Assembly: GCA_005406025.1 (NCBI GenBank)
Contig: BGZK01000482.1
Span: forward strand, 248,001 to 312,000
Reading direction: 5' to 3'
Origin: Eumeta japonica
Taxonomy: Eukaryota; Arthropoda; Insecta; Lepidoptera; Psychidae
Length of the DNA: 64,000 nucleotides
Of this stretch, positions 46,871-60,420 are shown in pieces. Below the pieces are notes generated by a model, which worked only from the letters and a program-made list of their open reading frames with translations, searched no databases and was not told the origin of the DNA. How positions within the stretch are numbered: the first letter of the stretch is position 1; every line of letters begins with the position of its first letter. The position numbers were made by a program, and so were the translations under genes.

Positions 46871-49800
46871 TCACAATATTTGGTTATTAATTCTAGTCAG
46901 TTCCATGTCGGCCACTTGCAATATCTCACCCCATTTATCACACGGAGTTAATGGGGAATTTGTCATATTCTTTTTATAATATTTAAAACTGTTTGGGGTA
47001 GAAAACTCCAATTTCCTCTTTGATCTGCCTGAAAAAGCATGACAAGGAGGGGTCCGTTCTTCACTACCCAATAAAGAAAGTGGTGTTAAAGGGGATGGAG
47101 TTAAGATATCAATTTTCTCAACTTTCTTTGTTTTGATTGGGCCAATGTATTTAAATACGGGCTTTTTTAGAATAAGGTTCCCTAAAACTTTCTGTATGAG
47201 CCCTATAGATATGAAGACATTTGCAATGTCATACAGACGTCGGACTTTGGACTTATGTTGTCGTTCTAGTTGTTCTGGTGAAAGAGCTTGATTATTTTTG
47301 TTGGATGTATCTATCAGAACATTCACAGCCATCTCTAGATTAATCAGTGTATTCGGTGCTTCAACTAAAAACAACATTAAGAATCTCTGTGCTAAAACTC
47401 CTAAAGTTTTGTGTTTGGGTGATGGTGGCTTGGGTGCTTTTCCTCTGAGGGCATCAGATAATCGAAGAGCCTCTCCTCTTTTTTTGAGTTCTCTTAGAAA
47501 AGGATTAAGTTTTGAAGCTCCATGCCAAACATAAGTGTTTTTTCTTTTATGGACTGCACATTGCATTGCCTCCAAAATATTAATTATATCATACATTCTT
47601 CTTTTTTCGACACCTAGCGTTGCAGCAGTCACATCTAGCTGGATTTCTAAATTTGTTTTGCAATAAAGTGGATATAGATCGAGGAATCTAGAGGAAAAAA
47701 CAACATATATTTTTATTTAAAAGAAAATTGAATTAACATTTTGATTAAAAGATTTTTACTTTTATTTTTCATAATTTTCAAGGTATTATAACAGGTAATT
47801 GATAGCTGTAGAGACAATAAAAAAACTTCATCATTATATAAAACTTGACAAACAATTGGCTCTGTAGACTATTCCATATTTAGAACTACTATTTTCAAAC
47901 TTAAAGCACTCTAAAATCATTCATTGATCATTTTTTTAAGCTCAAAATTATTGTTGTCTACAAATTTTTCCCTTCATATTTAACATTTATTTAATAATTT
48001 TTTTTTTTAATTTTACATTAATATCTCTTGAATTAATGAACCAATTTTGATTCCATGTACAGTAATCAACATAGTTTTTAAGCCTAAGCAATGTCATAAA
48101 ATTCTAAATATCAATCCAATTACAAATTCAATTTTTTTGACAACACTTTTTGGAACAATTTTCTCGAATTCAATTTCTTGAAGCAGTTTTACTAATTTTA
48201 ATCCCATTTACATCTGGAAGTAAAGTTGATAAGGTTATTATATAAAGCATTCTAGTATCAATTGGCATAATTGTTCAAAAGTTATAAAAAAAATCAAAAG
48301 TTAACAAGGTATTTATCACTGCAAAGCTCTTTTAATAGCTTTTTTTATATCTTTGGTTTGCTGTAAAAATTCAATTAAGTGCATTTTCACCAAAACAGAA
48401 ATTTTTACATTTAAATGCTTTTCTTTGTCCAAAGAAACTTTGTAAGAGAAAATTTTGTACGGCTTCAGCATTTACTGTTCTTATACAGTAAAGTAAAAAT
48501 TGAAAAGTATTATAATTATTTGTCTTTGTCAAGAAGAATAAAAATTATATGTATTGTATATAGGTATACATTTTGTTTGTATTGTTTTTGCATTTTCTAC
48601 AAAACTTCAACCTTCAAAAAAGGGTATACAGAGGAGAAAATTATATTGCTTAACATTGTCAATTATAAAATCTATTAACTCTAGATTGTTTTTTTTTTTT
48701 GTTTAATTAAATACTATGCGAAAATTAGATAACATTTTAATAAATCTTTTTTCTTTTATAATTTCAGCTATTGAAAATGAAATCAAATCAACCATGTTAC
48801 AACAAAAACAGAAACATTTCTATATATGCCATTCTGGACTAGATAATGGTGCAGTACATAAAAAACTTCCATATTTTGTTTTTTTTTTTTTATAACTATA
48901 GAATATATATTTTGAATTCAATTATTGTAAAGTTTTGGCATCAATATGGTGAATAAAAGGTTAGCATCTAACATTGGAAAAAATAATGAGTTAGCAAATA
49001 GATGGAGGAGTACTAACTAAGTAGGCTAATTCATGATTGACATACATTAGCTATCAACAATGTTATAGTGATATCTTTTTAAATAATGAAATCTTAAATA
49101 GTAATAAGACATATTTTTGCACACAGCCGATACCAAATAAATAAAACTTTGTGCATCTTTCCTAGAATCCATTTATTTTTCGTTATATTATTGAAGTCAC
49201 TGGAGGGTTCCGACATGCATTTTGGGCAAAATCTCCATTATTATAAATGCTGAAATTTAAAACCAGGCACCTATTTAAAAACAAATTATAGTTATTATTG
49301 TACCTATGTGACTACAATTTATTTATTTATAAACTCATACCTATTCCTCAGATGGATAGGTTGAAACTGTGGATGTCTACATGAAAATTTTGTATACTAT
49401 CTCTTGCCTTACCGATGTCAACGAATTGTTTGATGAAAGTTCATTGGTTTCTGTCGCTTATAGTTAGGCCCTGTTTTAATATGTCACCAATTTGGTCTAT
49501 AATTTTTATTAGGCCGAGTTTATTTTATTAGTACACTTCCATTACACATTTCCACTCTGTGCCTAGATTTGTTTTGTCAGTCTATTTTCATTCATCCATA
49601 CCAAATGTCCAGTCACTATAGTCACTATATTTTTCAAATCACATAGTTCACTATTCTTATATCAATCCTTCAGAAACACTGAACAGTCCCATCTGTTCTG
49701 TATTTATTCTACTTTTATGTTTTATTATCATATCTTATTTCCTTTAATATGCATAACCACAGAAAACATGGAAAGCCAAATGCTTGTTCTAAGACACTTT

Positions 49801-51292
49801 TATTAGAAAAATTCACTTCTTGCAACTCTCACCTCTTATACATAAGAGGCTCTTTCACTTCTTTCAAACATTTCGACTTTAGTATTGCTGACATTTACTT
49901 TCATACCTCTTTTCTTAAAATATTTTTTATTTAATTACCACTCACACGCCGAAGGTGCAAGGACTACTTGAATGTCAAGATACAGGAGGCATTTGAGATA
50001 CAGATCACCCATTTTCTTCTTAATTTATATTCATAATCTTTTAAATTATACACAAATTTACAAAATTTGTTTAAAAGCCATGGTGACACTACACATCTCT
50101 GGCACCTGTATGGATATCAATTTTATTGACAAAAGAAAATCATTTTAACAATGTTCAATTTTAAGATATAGAACTATTTACTAGTATAAGTATTGGTCAT
50201 TTTAACTGAATACTACTTGTGATTTTCTAAGTAGGAAATAGTGGGTAACTATATATTAATTTTTCTTGTATTTGGCCTTCTTAACCTTTATATATTTTTA
50301 TTATTTTGAGAAACTTAATGTCAACAATGGAAATGATTAAAACATTGTTTTCACAATTCGAATGGCAACCAAATAGCCTGGCACTCGTTCTAAATTATCA
50401 TAAATGGTGTTTATTTTTTAAATGGACTTAGGAATGCAATTGTAATTGAATTTATCACAAACTTTTATTTTAATTATCCCAACATTGAGAAATAAAAATC
50501 AAACTTTAATAATGGCAAAATATGAAAATATTGTTTTTATATTCATCAATGGCATTTGTAATAAGCAACATAAAGAAATGTAGAATTAAATGGCATAATA
50601 TTCAGAAAATTAAGTTGATCAATAGCACTAAGTTATGCAAGCAAATTTTGTTAATGTTTATACAAGTTCAATAATAGGCAGAATCAAAATCTAGAAATAA
50701 CTAGTGCTTCATTCACTAAACTATTATTTTGAGGAATAGAAAATCAATGTGATTTTTATAGACTTTTATTGAGCGTTTATGAGTCTTCATGACATACTCA
50801 TATATATTGAATATACTCATATAAATTTTAATAATAAAATAAATATGTTTAAGTACAAGGCTTCTACAGTTTTCATGCACATTATTATACAAAACAGAAA
50901 AAAATATTAAAAATAAATAACTACAACTACACAGTATTAATAATAAGTAACATGAAAAATTTCAAATACAAAATGGAAAAATTGTTAGGTACAATTCCAG
51001 ATTGAAATAAAATCGTAAAAAAGTAAGCAACAATGTTGGGATACCAACCCTGGTTCAATGTAAAGTAACAAGTTATTTCAAAGGGAATAAATAAGTGATA
51101 TATTTACCTATCGCAAAGTATTTGTAAAGACTTTTCCTTACGGTGGGTAATGTTTGGCGATGGCGTGGGGTATTGCAGAGCCACATTAGTTAATAATTTT
51201 AAATTCGCTGTTGGTGAAACATAATTTGGCGAATTAGTAACTTCACTTAGAACGCATCTTTTTGGCGTTAAAGTTATATCGCCTTCGTACAT
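46871..51292 (-). CDS. E2F8: Atypical E2F transcription factor (E2F7/8 type)
   Basis: Two exons on -: 51292-51108 and 47687-46871 join across a GT-AG intron (GATAG|GTAAAT, CCTCTAG|ATTC) to 333 aa. The protein has two winged-helix E2F DNA-binding domains and no dimerisation or Rb-binding region, which defines the atypical E2F7/E2F8 group. Such proteins bind E2F sites without DP and repress cell-cycle genes. Domain 1 spans about residues 51-118 (RKEKSLQILCDRF, recognition motif RRMYDI at 91-96, ending in WHG); domain 2 about 154-245 (LAQRFLMLFLV, RRLYDI at 211-216, FKYIGP). The tail has several S/T-P sites. At 333 aa it is far shorter than vertebrate E2F7/8 (about 870-910), mostly through loss of the C-terminal part. 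The choice between E2F7 and E2F8 names is arbitrary here. Confidence 0.92.
47688..51107 (-). other. E2F7/8 intron
   Basis: A 3.4-kb AT-rich intron between the two coding exons. It splits the codon for the Arg of DRF in the first DNA-binding domain. No exon, clear transposon or RNA gene was recognised inside it. Confidence 0.75.
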
Positions 51293-53419
51293 TGTGTGAT
51301 AACATTATGCAAAATAAACCAGCCAATATAAAATCTTCGCGTATTGTAATATACAGTCAGACATCGGAATTTATTTAAATGTTGTAAATTAATTCATATC
51401 ATAGTTTTTATTTACACAGCTATATATTAATTGATCACTTTTAATAACAAAAACATTCACCACATTAACCTGTATTATATTATGACAGATAGAAATGCGG
51501 GAAATACATGCAGCACGCATGCGACTATTAGTCACTTATGTGTTACCAGAGGGTCTTGACTAAAGTTTTATTGTTCTGTGGGTTTGACTGGAAGTTGTAT
51601 TGGTATGCCTGAAAAGCTCAGTTTTTAAACATTTTTTAATTATTACTAGCCGCTTCACAGCTCAAATTAAACGTTAGCAACGATTGTTTCTGACGCTGAT
51701 CCCGCTCTTTATTTCAATATCAGTCTCGATGTTGAAGAAGATTTTGGCTATAATTTGTATATTGGTATGTACAAATGATAACTATTTATCACTTGACCTC
51801 AAACTTGATGACTGAACCCTTATAGTTTCGTCAAGTCCGTATGACACAGGCATTTTATTCAAAAAGTACAATACTTATATTGATGAAATGGATAGTATAG
51901 GTGTCTTGTGTGAGTCGCTACTAAGTTTGGTGATTAGATAATAAAAAATAAATATTTATAGGGGGAGAGGGGCTCTCTATACATGTAATGGAAGCTGAAA
52001 AAAAAATTTTTTTAGCAGACATCAACGTGGGATATACACTTTGACAGTTCTTTTGAAAACACTAAAGTTTCTAAGCAATTTTACTGGTTACGTGAATAAT
52101 TTCGGAAATAAACGCTCCGAATGTTGCAGAAATTATGTCCTCTCCCCCCTTTATTATTTAATCCTATGTTCAAAAAATGTGCGATTTAGAGTAACTGAAT
52201 TTATTTTTGGATGGAAGTAATATATAGTAAAATTTATTGTCCGTTTATACAATCTGTCTATTTTTAATTAGAATTTCAAATTTAATTCGAAATTACATCT
52301 AAAAAAGATAATAATAAGGTCCTTTGTAAGAGATTTATATGTTTTAAATATATGGCGTATATCCTCATTTACATTTGGGTGTGTTATGTGTCACGAATGA
52401 CCGTAAATTTGTTCGATATTATAATTCTATGCTTTTCTGTTTCGATGCTTTTATACTTGCCACACGTTTGAAAAATAGCTTTTTTCAAGAAGAAAAAGCA
52501 AGGAATTTAAAATATTTCTTTTTTAATTTTAACATATACACCCATAATCAAATACAAAATTGTTACAGAACGAAACAATTTGGCAAGGAATGAAGTTGGT
52601 TATCTTCATGGATATTTGTAAATATTTGGAAACTGTAAAGCATTATTTTAATTTGCTTAATAATTATCCTATATTTGTTTTAAGTAAATGTATACTGAAC
52701 AACAAAATAATCGAACAAATAAAATTTTAGAACGAACGGGACAAACGATAAACAAACAATTCCTTTGTCTTAAAATTATGAAAACATTTTTAGTTACAAG
52801 ATCATGGAAGTGGAAAGATCAAATTATATTATTATTGATGTTATCTTTACTTTTAGCTTATGCGCTGCCAATAAGGTAATAAAGTGTGTATAATGCCTTT
52901 TTTGTGTTTTTTTAGAAAAATACAGAAATATAAGTTCCATAACAATGACATTAGCACTTAATTTGAAAGATTCGGAAAGACATTTTTTACATTAATATTA
53001 AATAATGCTTAATGTAATTATTATTAAGCGCCAAATACATACACGATTTATCTTTTAATATTAGTTCGCATTAAGTTGATTAGTTTCCTTATAATTATAA
53101 TATTAGCAAAAAAAAGAGATTTGATATATGAAATAGATTAACAAAAATAATTTTGGTCACACTGTCCCAGGTTTTGCGTCATGTCATGGCTGGCCTGGCA
53201 TGAAACGCTCATGCTAAGTTTGCGAATTGTACGTTATTTTGTTAAAGAAGAACTTTACTAAAGCTTGTTATTATGTGCTTTATGTATGTTATTATGCCTT
53301 TAGTTTATATATAATTATATTTAAATAAAAAGTAGGATAGTGCTGGTTAAAAACTTATCACATTTGCATGGACAACCAATGTAAAAGCAGTAATAAACGC
53401 TAGCGAAAGGCGCAACAAA
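51293..53419. other. Intergenic region between divergent E2F7/8 and ZRANB2
   Basis: The two genes are divergent and 2.1 kb apart. A stretch at 51961-52149 starts 'gggggagagg' and ends in the complement of that 10-mer, so it may be a 190-bp MITE; no target duplication is clear. Short frames (52375-52593, 52688-52879) are AT-rich and not convincing. Confidence 0.5.
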
Positions 53420-56400
53420 ATGAACGACGGCGATTGGATTTGTAGTGATGCTAATTGTGGCAATATAAATTTTGCTCGTCGTGTTTATTGCTATAGATGC
53501 AATAAAGAAAAGCCGGACGGTGGTAAACAGTTCAAAAAAAAACTAGGCACCGAAATAGGAAAGTCGGCAGCTGAAAAATCTAGAGGTTTATTTAACGCTG
53601 ATGATTGGCAGTGCAACAAATGTGCAAATGTTAACTGGGCACGGCGTCAGTCGTGCAATGTATGCAATGCGCCAAAGTTTGGTGAAGTATGTATTTGAAA
53701 TAAACGATTGGTTAATTTAGATTTTACATTTTAATTTTGGTATGTGTATTGTTATTCTGTTGCAAATTGCAGGTAGAAGCTAGGACTGGGTATGGTGGTG
53801 GTTATAATGAACGCGGCGTCGTAGAATACCGTCGCAGGGACCCTTCTTCAGATGACGAGTATGACGAATTCGGAAGAAAGAAACGCAAGCGCAAACGAGA
53901 TAGTTCTAATGATAAGGTATAGTATTTTTTGTTTTGTTTTACTATGTGTGCATTTATTTCTGCTTATTGTTATAAAAGTTTTTGAAATTGTCATAATAGT
54001 ATGTGTATTTAATAAAACCATATGTTTTGGCCTAACAAAGTTTCTGTTTATTTTGTTTTGTTTTCAAGACTGGTTATATTCATTTTATGAGTCATTCTCA
54101 CAGCAATGAAAGAGGTTCTCTTACTAGTTTTGAGAAAAGTGGTTCTAATCTCCATCAACATGTAAATATATACATATTTTGTGATTTTGATATTACTTAC
54201 AACTAAAGGATTCTATTTTAAATCAAGATACCTACCTATTACACCTTGAGGCTGAGAAGAATGTGTAATATTTTAATGCATTAAAATTTGAAGCTCACCA
54301 GTTACTAAAGTGGAGCAAATTTTTCCTCCCTGCAGGTTGGCGTCACTGATGGACCAGTGCACAAAAATGTGCCGCCAACCGTGCTCTTCAAGGAAACTAA
54401 GATGCAACAGAATATACGAGTCGCAGAACCAGAAATTATGCACCATTCTAAAATAACAAATAATCTTCCACACATTTTTAATAATGGATCTGTTTCTGAA
54501 GTTCCTCTCCTCACAAAAACTAACCTTATGGCTTTCAGAAAACAGCAAGCCCAGCATCTCACAAATAATGCTGGAAGAACAGAAAGAGTTTCTATTTCAT
54601 ATGATTTAAGTAACACCCAACAAACTAGAAATCGCTTTTCTAGTTCAGGTGATAAAGATCAACCTGGTTCATCAGGGTACGAAACTGACCTAAAGATTTC
54701 TGCCATTCAAGGATATCCCGTTATGGAAAACAGAGTATCTTCAACAAATGATACAATTAACAAATTCACTGGTACAACTCCAGATGAAGATTTTCATCTT
54801 AATTATTCTTTAGAAGAAAAAGTGAAAATAGCAGCATTTGCAATAGTTTATAACAACTGCAAAGTTACTACTCGAAAATTTGAGACTTTATTTAGTAAAC
54901 CTGCTCCAGATTTCAAAACAATTTTTGCATGGAGACAGCGTCTTTTATCCACAGGATGTGTAGTTGATACACATTTCAGTTTTGAAAAGGATGGTGTACA
55001 TTTAGGTACTGTTGCAAGAGAAAATGGAAATGCAGTAGTGAAACAAAATGGTACCACAATGACATCTTTGCCAAATCCAGATGAAATATACATTGGCTCT
55101 GATAGTGATGATGGGCATGCAAGTAACAAAGCTAAAATGACTGTTGATTATCTCCCTCCTGAGCATCTTAGCAAAGATGATGACACAATCATTTTAGATG
55201 ACGACATCAATGATCATACAAAACGTCCAGGGAGTTCCATTAGTACTGCTGATGGCAGAGGTTCTCAAGTTCAAAGTCGTTCTGAATCTACTAATCGCAG
55301 GACACAATCTAAATCACCAGACAGTACAGAGCCAGAATCTGGTTGGGATTCTGACAGTCAAAATTCAAAGGTTGTTAATTCAAGGAAGATTTTTCACAAA
55401 AAAACAACTAATGAATATGTTTCAGCTTCAGATTCGTATAGTAGTGATGATACAAATTTTTTGTCTAGAGTTTACGGTGAAAATAGGAAATCTAGACGAA
55501 AATTTAAGAAGCGATTGGCAAGAGCTGAGGCTAGTAACCGTGATTTTATCCGAGGTGGTCTTATCACATATCCTGTACAAAGCTATAATACAGTGAAAGC
55601 TTCAGATAGAACAAGTTTAGCTACTGGGAATGTTTATGTCTCAAACTTAAATATGAGCCCAAAAAAGCGAGGTGTGAACACATTGATTGACACTGATACT
55701 TGTTCTAATGAGTATGTACCAACAAAAATTGGGTCAGTCACAAAACGAAATTATCAAGAATTCAAGGATAATGTAATACGTAAAGGGTATTGGGCAAAAG
55801 GAAATGGCACTACTTTAGGAATGAATAGTGAGACCAAATGCAATGAAATTAATATACCAGGCAATCTTATGGACAGAAGCATGATTATGCCTTTCGAAGC
55901 TAATCATCAAAATAATAACTTAAATATGAACAGAAATTTTGAGTCTACAGAACTTATTCCAGGTCTTAGTGAACCATCAGAAGTTATTACAGTTAATCCT
56001 CCTGAAAACACTTCTCGTATATTTGATATGGTACAGTCCAATTCTGCATTAAAGAATAAAAGTATTTTGGATATCTTTAACACCAATGAACTACTGGTAA
56101 ATGCTCCTGCTGAGGATGATGTTGACAATATTAGTGTTAGACCAATTTATGAAGCTGAGTGGGATGAGGTTGATGATGCTCTTTATAGGAATGATGAAGA
56201 AACTGTGAAATCTAGACCGCGAACACCATCGCCCCCAAGTATAGGGTCTATAGAACATAAAACTCAAGAGATAGCTGCCATTTCAAATCAGGTGATTCCC
56301 ACAAACGCTGTAATAGACTCTGCAAAGGAAAAACGTGACCATTTACTTAATTTATTTAATGAATTTAGGGATAATAAAATTGCAGAGCAACCAATTATTA

Positions 56401-57863
56401 ATAATTCTATTTCTACTCCAAATAAGACAGAAACTTTTCAAAAAAAAAATGAATTAAAGTCTATACATGATAATGAAATTGCAAAAAAAATAATGTTGAT
56501 ACCCACACCAGATGAAATTCCTAAAGAAATTTCCAATGAGATTATTCAGTTATCAGCTTCTGAACTTCAGAAAACTAATGAAAACTGCAATCTCCAAAAT
56601 GTGGAATTCACAGAGAAACACAATGAAATATCTTGTGGGAAAGTAAATAATGATTCTTCTGTTAATAGTTTGGAAATTGGGGTTTCTAATAATGAAAATG
56701 TTAATGATTCATCACAAGTGAATTTGTCAACATTGCTTGCGAACATTAATATAGAATCTGTGTTGCTTGCATTAAAGAATGTTCAAGAACATCCACCTTC
56801 ACAATCTGTAGCAGATATTCAGGCAGTTGCTGAAAATGAAGATAAAGAAACTGAAAACTTGGAAACTATAAATTTAACAAATGATGAAGATTGGGAGAAA
56901 GAATCTAATGGTGACACTATAGAGAAACAGTTAGAGATATTAGATGGTAACAGTGGTGATACCCCTTTTTTAAATGATATTTTTGACCCTGGCCCTGTGG
57001 TCTTACCACCTAATTTAGCTCTAAAACTTAATTTACCATCAAATAAACAGAATCAAATTAAAGATGTAAGTAAGCCTCCAAATGAGAGTTTTTCTGTAAC
57101 AGTAGGTAGTTTTAAAAGTTTTGCTCTACCAAAACCGATATTGCTTAATCGGTTGAAACTTAGTGCTCCTAAAACAACAGAAAATAAATCTAAGCAAGAA
57201 GTCTTGAAAAAAATTAAAAGGAAAAAGAAGACTAAGAGTTCAAAAGCATCATCAGCCAAAGGAGTTGAAAAAGAGGATCAAGAGTTAGGCGATGACGATG
57301 ATGAAGAATCTGATGACAATGCTGATTTGTCTAAATATGAACTTTGGGGCAGTGATAGTGAACAACCTGATGCATCTAAAGCTGACGAAAGTAAGAATGA
57401 AGATGTACAACCTTCACAACAAGCTCAGAATGAGGATGAAAATGAAAAAAATGGTAGATCTGTTTCACCCGGTGACAAGAGAAGGACTCGCAGTTCATCA
57501 TCATCATCCAGTTCTTCATCTAGTTCCAGTTCTAGTCAAAGTTCATCACAACGACCTAAAAACAAGTATGACGATTTCGTTCTAAACAGCGAGCGCGAGT
57601 CGCAGGCGGGGTCGCCGCGGGCGTGCAACTCGCGTTCCCGCTCGCCGCGGGCCCGCGCCGCCACGTCGGTGCGCCGCAAGTCGCGTGATTCTAAATCTGC
57701 TTCCGATAGAGGCTATGACCATTCGACGCGCGACAAGGATCGTGCTCGCGACCGCGACCGTGAGCGTGAACGTGACCGCGACCGCCGAGATAGGTCGCGG
57801 GGTGCGCGCGACGAGCGCCCCGAGCGCCGCTACAGCCGCGACGGCTATTACAGGCACCGCTGA
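53420..57863 (+). CDS. ZRANB2: ZRANB2-type zinc finger splicing protein with a very long insert
   Basis: Exons 53420-53686, 53773-53916 and 54336-57863 join in phase 0 to 1312 aa. Vertebrate ZRANB2 (about 330 aa) is a nuclear SR-like protein whose two RanBP2-type zinc fingers bind AGGUAA-like 5' splice sites. Finger 1 uses C8, C13, C24 and C27; finger 2 C65, C68, C79 and C82; both carry the N-x-N-[FW]-A-R-R RNA-binding stretch. Exon 2 has the family motif [11 protein letters not shown] and [14 protein letters not shown]. Exon 3 starts near the ZRANB2 linker, then adds about 950 residues, mostly disordered and Ser/Asn/Glu-rich, with a helix-turn-helix-like segment at about 295-348. From about 1115 it returns to ZRANB2 features: acidic run, DLSKYEL, then a Ser/Arg-rich tail. 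No frame break separates the parts. The insert lies in one exon, so it is unlikely to be an annotation artefact, but a spliced short form is possible. Confidence 0.85.
53917..54335 (+). other. ZRANB2 intron 2
   Basis: Donor AAG|GTATAG, acceptor CCTCCCTGCAG. AT-rich; the 85-codon frame beginning before it and continuing through is a shadow of the exon 2 reading. Confidence 0.8.
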
Positions 57864-60270
57864 AGCACTCGCCACATTAAAAACATAAATTATGACTTTT
57901 GTTTAACATATTTGTAGGGTAAAGTATACAAACTATTTTTATTGATAATTTCATCTTTTCTAACTAAACTGCTGTATGGTACGTTTCAACACAATATAAA
58001 GGTATCATATAAAGGATGCTTCCTTGTCATACACTGCTAGTATTGGCTGTAACATTAATGCATTGAACAATGCTTACACGAACTGAATGGTAAATCTGAG
58101 AATCAAAGATTTTTTTGGGTAATTCTGTTAAGATAGACCAATGATCACCCCAGATTTTATTGGAAAGATTACTTTTTTAAAATTCTTCAAGGAGTTAAGA
58201 TTTTTTAAGTTATAGAGCTGACTGAATCTCTACCTATATGTTTTAACTTTATTTAATCTCTCATTTCTGCGCCGATCAATGTGAATGTATGCAGTAAGTC
58301 TGATGACAATTTAATTGAGATGAGTTAATTTTTGAACAAACTTTTTCCAAAAGCATGGGCCTCAAGCATATTTTTCTCAACACTTAATAATGCTTTTGAT
58401 CTCCACCACAAAATAAATTCCACATGATTTTATGATATAGTTTTTTTTATTGGGCAATATTAAAGAATAGGATGTGTCATTATCATCTTTTAAGGTCTTC
58501 AGTCATCAAAAAACACCAGTTACAAGATCACACTTATTTTTTCACTCTGAATATATTGGGAATTACACTAGATAGATTCGATTTATGATATGAACTTTAG
58601 ATGTTTGCAATTGACACGAGGCTGATCTTTTAATTCATTTCGGTATCTATTAATATCATATCATATCGACATCAATATATATTTTATTGTTTTAAAGATC
58701 CAATCGAAGCAATTATATGATTTGCAACTTAAAAATGAAAATAGTACAAGACTTTTTCACAGTGGTGGTAGACTGTATAAGTCAGCATGTTGCTTTTGAA
58801 TCAGAAAGCTCTGGGTTTGTTTCTTGACTTGTAAGTGAATTGACTACATTTCTAATTTAAATAAGACTACTTGCTCGATATGCTTTGAAGAAAATGTTAA
58901 GCTGTCGGTCGCAGACGTTGTTAACACATTAATGGTATAACTTTATCGTGTCGTTTAGGTTCAATCTACATAATCTTAAATAAGATTGTAAGAGGGTGTG
59001 TTGCTGCAGTACATGAGAAAAACCCAATGCTGAAAACCAGCCTAACATTAACGTTTATGTAGATTGATTTATATGAATGTGAAAACTGGAATAGATGGTT
59101 TTGTCCTACTGTTTATTCTTTTTCTCATGTTGGGGGACTCTAATTTCATATATTGCATTAGTTAGAAATTTTGTAGATATTATTGAGGATATATGAAATC
59201 AGAGAATGAATGTTTTTTGTATTAAAATTTTATTACCCAAGTCAAAATGAGCACTAGCAATTAATTTGTTCTATTTGTATTGACCTTTTTATATGGTTTT
59301 CATATGCCAATGGTTTTTGTATGTGGATGGTTTCCTACAACAGGAAACTTTATTACAGCAGATCATTTAAATTAACCATCGGGTTTGTAAAATTTTGACA
59401 TTAAATTACGTCAGTCTTGGGCGCGAGGCGACGAAGCTTTTACCTTGACGTAATTTTGACGTCATAGCGATGCAGACTTGATCATTTTAAGTTAACATAA
59501 TTGGTCAGCTGAGCCTCTGATATTTGTTCATCTGACACAAATGTTTATCGTCAGATAACTCATTGCTTTATCCACAACTTGTATGATATGATTACATATA
59601 AGAATGTCACTTACGGAATAGCAACAAATAATTAAAAAGAGCAGTTTGAGTAGTGTAAATTTGGGAGATTTCATATAGATGGCGCTAAAATGATTTTGCA
59701 ATTTACATGAGTAATTTAGAGCAGAAACTAGCATATACTAGCAATATTTATCATAATTTGTAATTTTATTTGCATTGTTTGTAATTTGTATTATATTTTA
59801 GGTATCGAAAATAAATTATCTGAATGCAGATGAATAATATGTCGTGTATAATGTTCATGTTATGAATAATGTTCATGTATTTCCTGTATTTACACGTAAT
59901 GACTCCATTTCTAACAATTTACACTGGTGCCATAATTATGTAATCATGTTTTTATACATATGACATGTAACCCTCATTGTGCAAGTCTGATAGTACTTGG
60001 CCATTTTTACTCCTTGATATTGTTTGACAATTCCAATAATTCTATCTGAAATACCTGCAGCTATATTTAGTGTTGGAGAATTGTGATATTCGGACAAAAA
60101 CTGGACTTTTTAAAATGTATTGTGTACATGATGAACAATGTCAACATTTTTGTTTAAGATTTAATAATTCTAATTTCATGCACATATGCTACTTTTAATA
60201 ATTGTGTTGAAATGTAACTTCCCAAATGATTGATGAACTTTATTAATGAAATAAACAATTGACCACTAGT
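57864..60270 (+). other. Probable long ZRANB2 3' UTR
   Basis: No gene is visible after the stop. AATAAA occurs at about 60249 ('atgaaataaacaattg'), which would give a 2.4-kb 3' UTR; earlier signals may also be used. A cluster of three CRE-like octamers lies at 59406-59464. Confidence 0.4.
59406..59464. promoter_or_regulatory. Cluster of three CRE/ATF-like octamers
   Basis: TTACGTCA (59406-59413), TGACGTAA (59446-59453) and TGACGTCA (59457-59464) occur within 59 bases in a locally GC-richer patch. These match binding sites of bZIP factors of the CREB/ATF family. No adjacent promoter is known. Confidence 0.35.
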
Positions 60271-60313
60271 TTTAAATTCCTCCCCATATTCAGACCTAGG
60301 TGACAGTAATTTA

Positions 60314-60420
60314 CACACACGCGGGCACGCTCACGCAAATATACATGCGCATACACATACACGCACACGTCCACACGCGCGCGCGCGTACACACACACAC
60401 ACACACACACACGCAAACGC
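60314..60420. repeat. CA/CG microsatellite
   Basis: About 100 bases of CA, CG and TACA dinucleotide runs, including a (CG)n core and an uninterrupted (AC)n of about 13 units. Alternating purine-pyrimidine, so able to adopt Z-DNA. Confidence 0.9.

Noticed and set aside
52688..52879. 63-codon frame with a hydrophobic C-terminal stretch
   Set aside because: Looks superficially like a small membrane protein, but lies in AT-rich intergenic DNA without promoter, poly(A) or homology support.
55198..55596. 132-codon frame within the ZRANB2 exon
   Set aside because: Shadow of the 1176-codon reading frame on the same strand.
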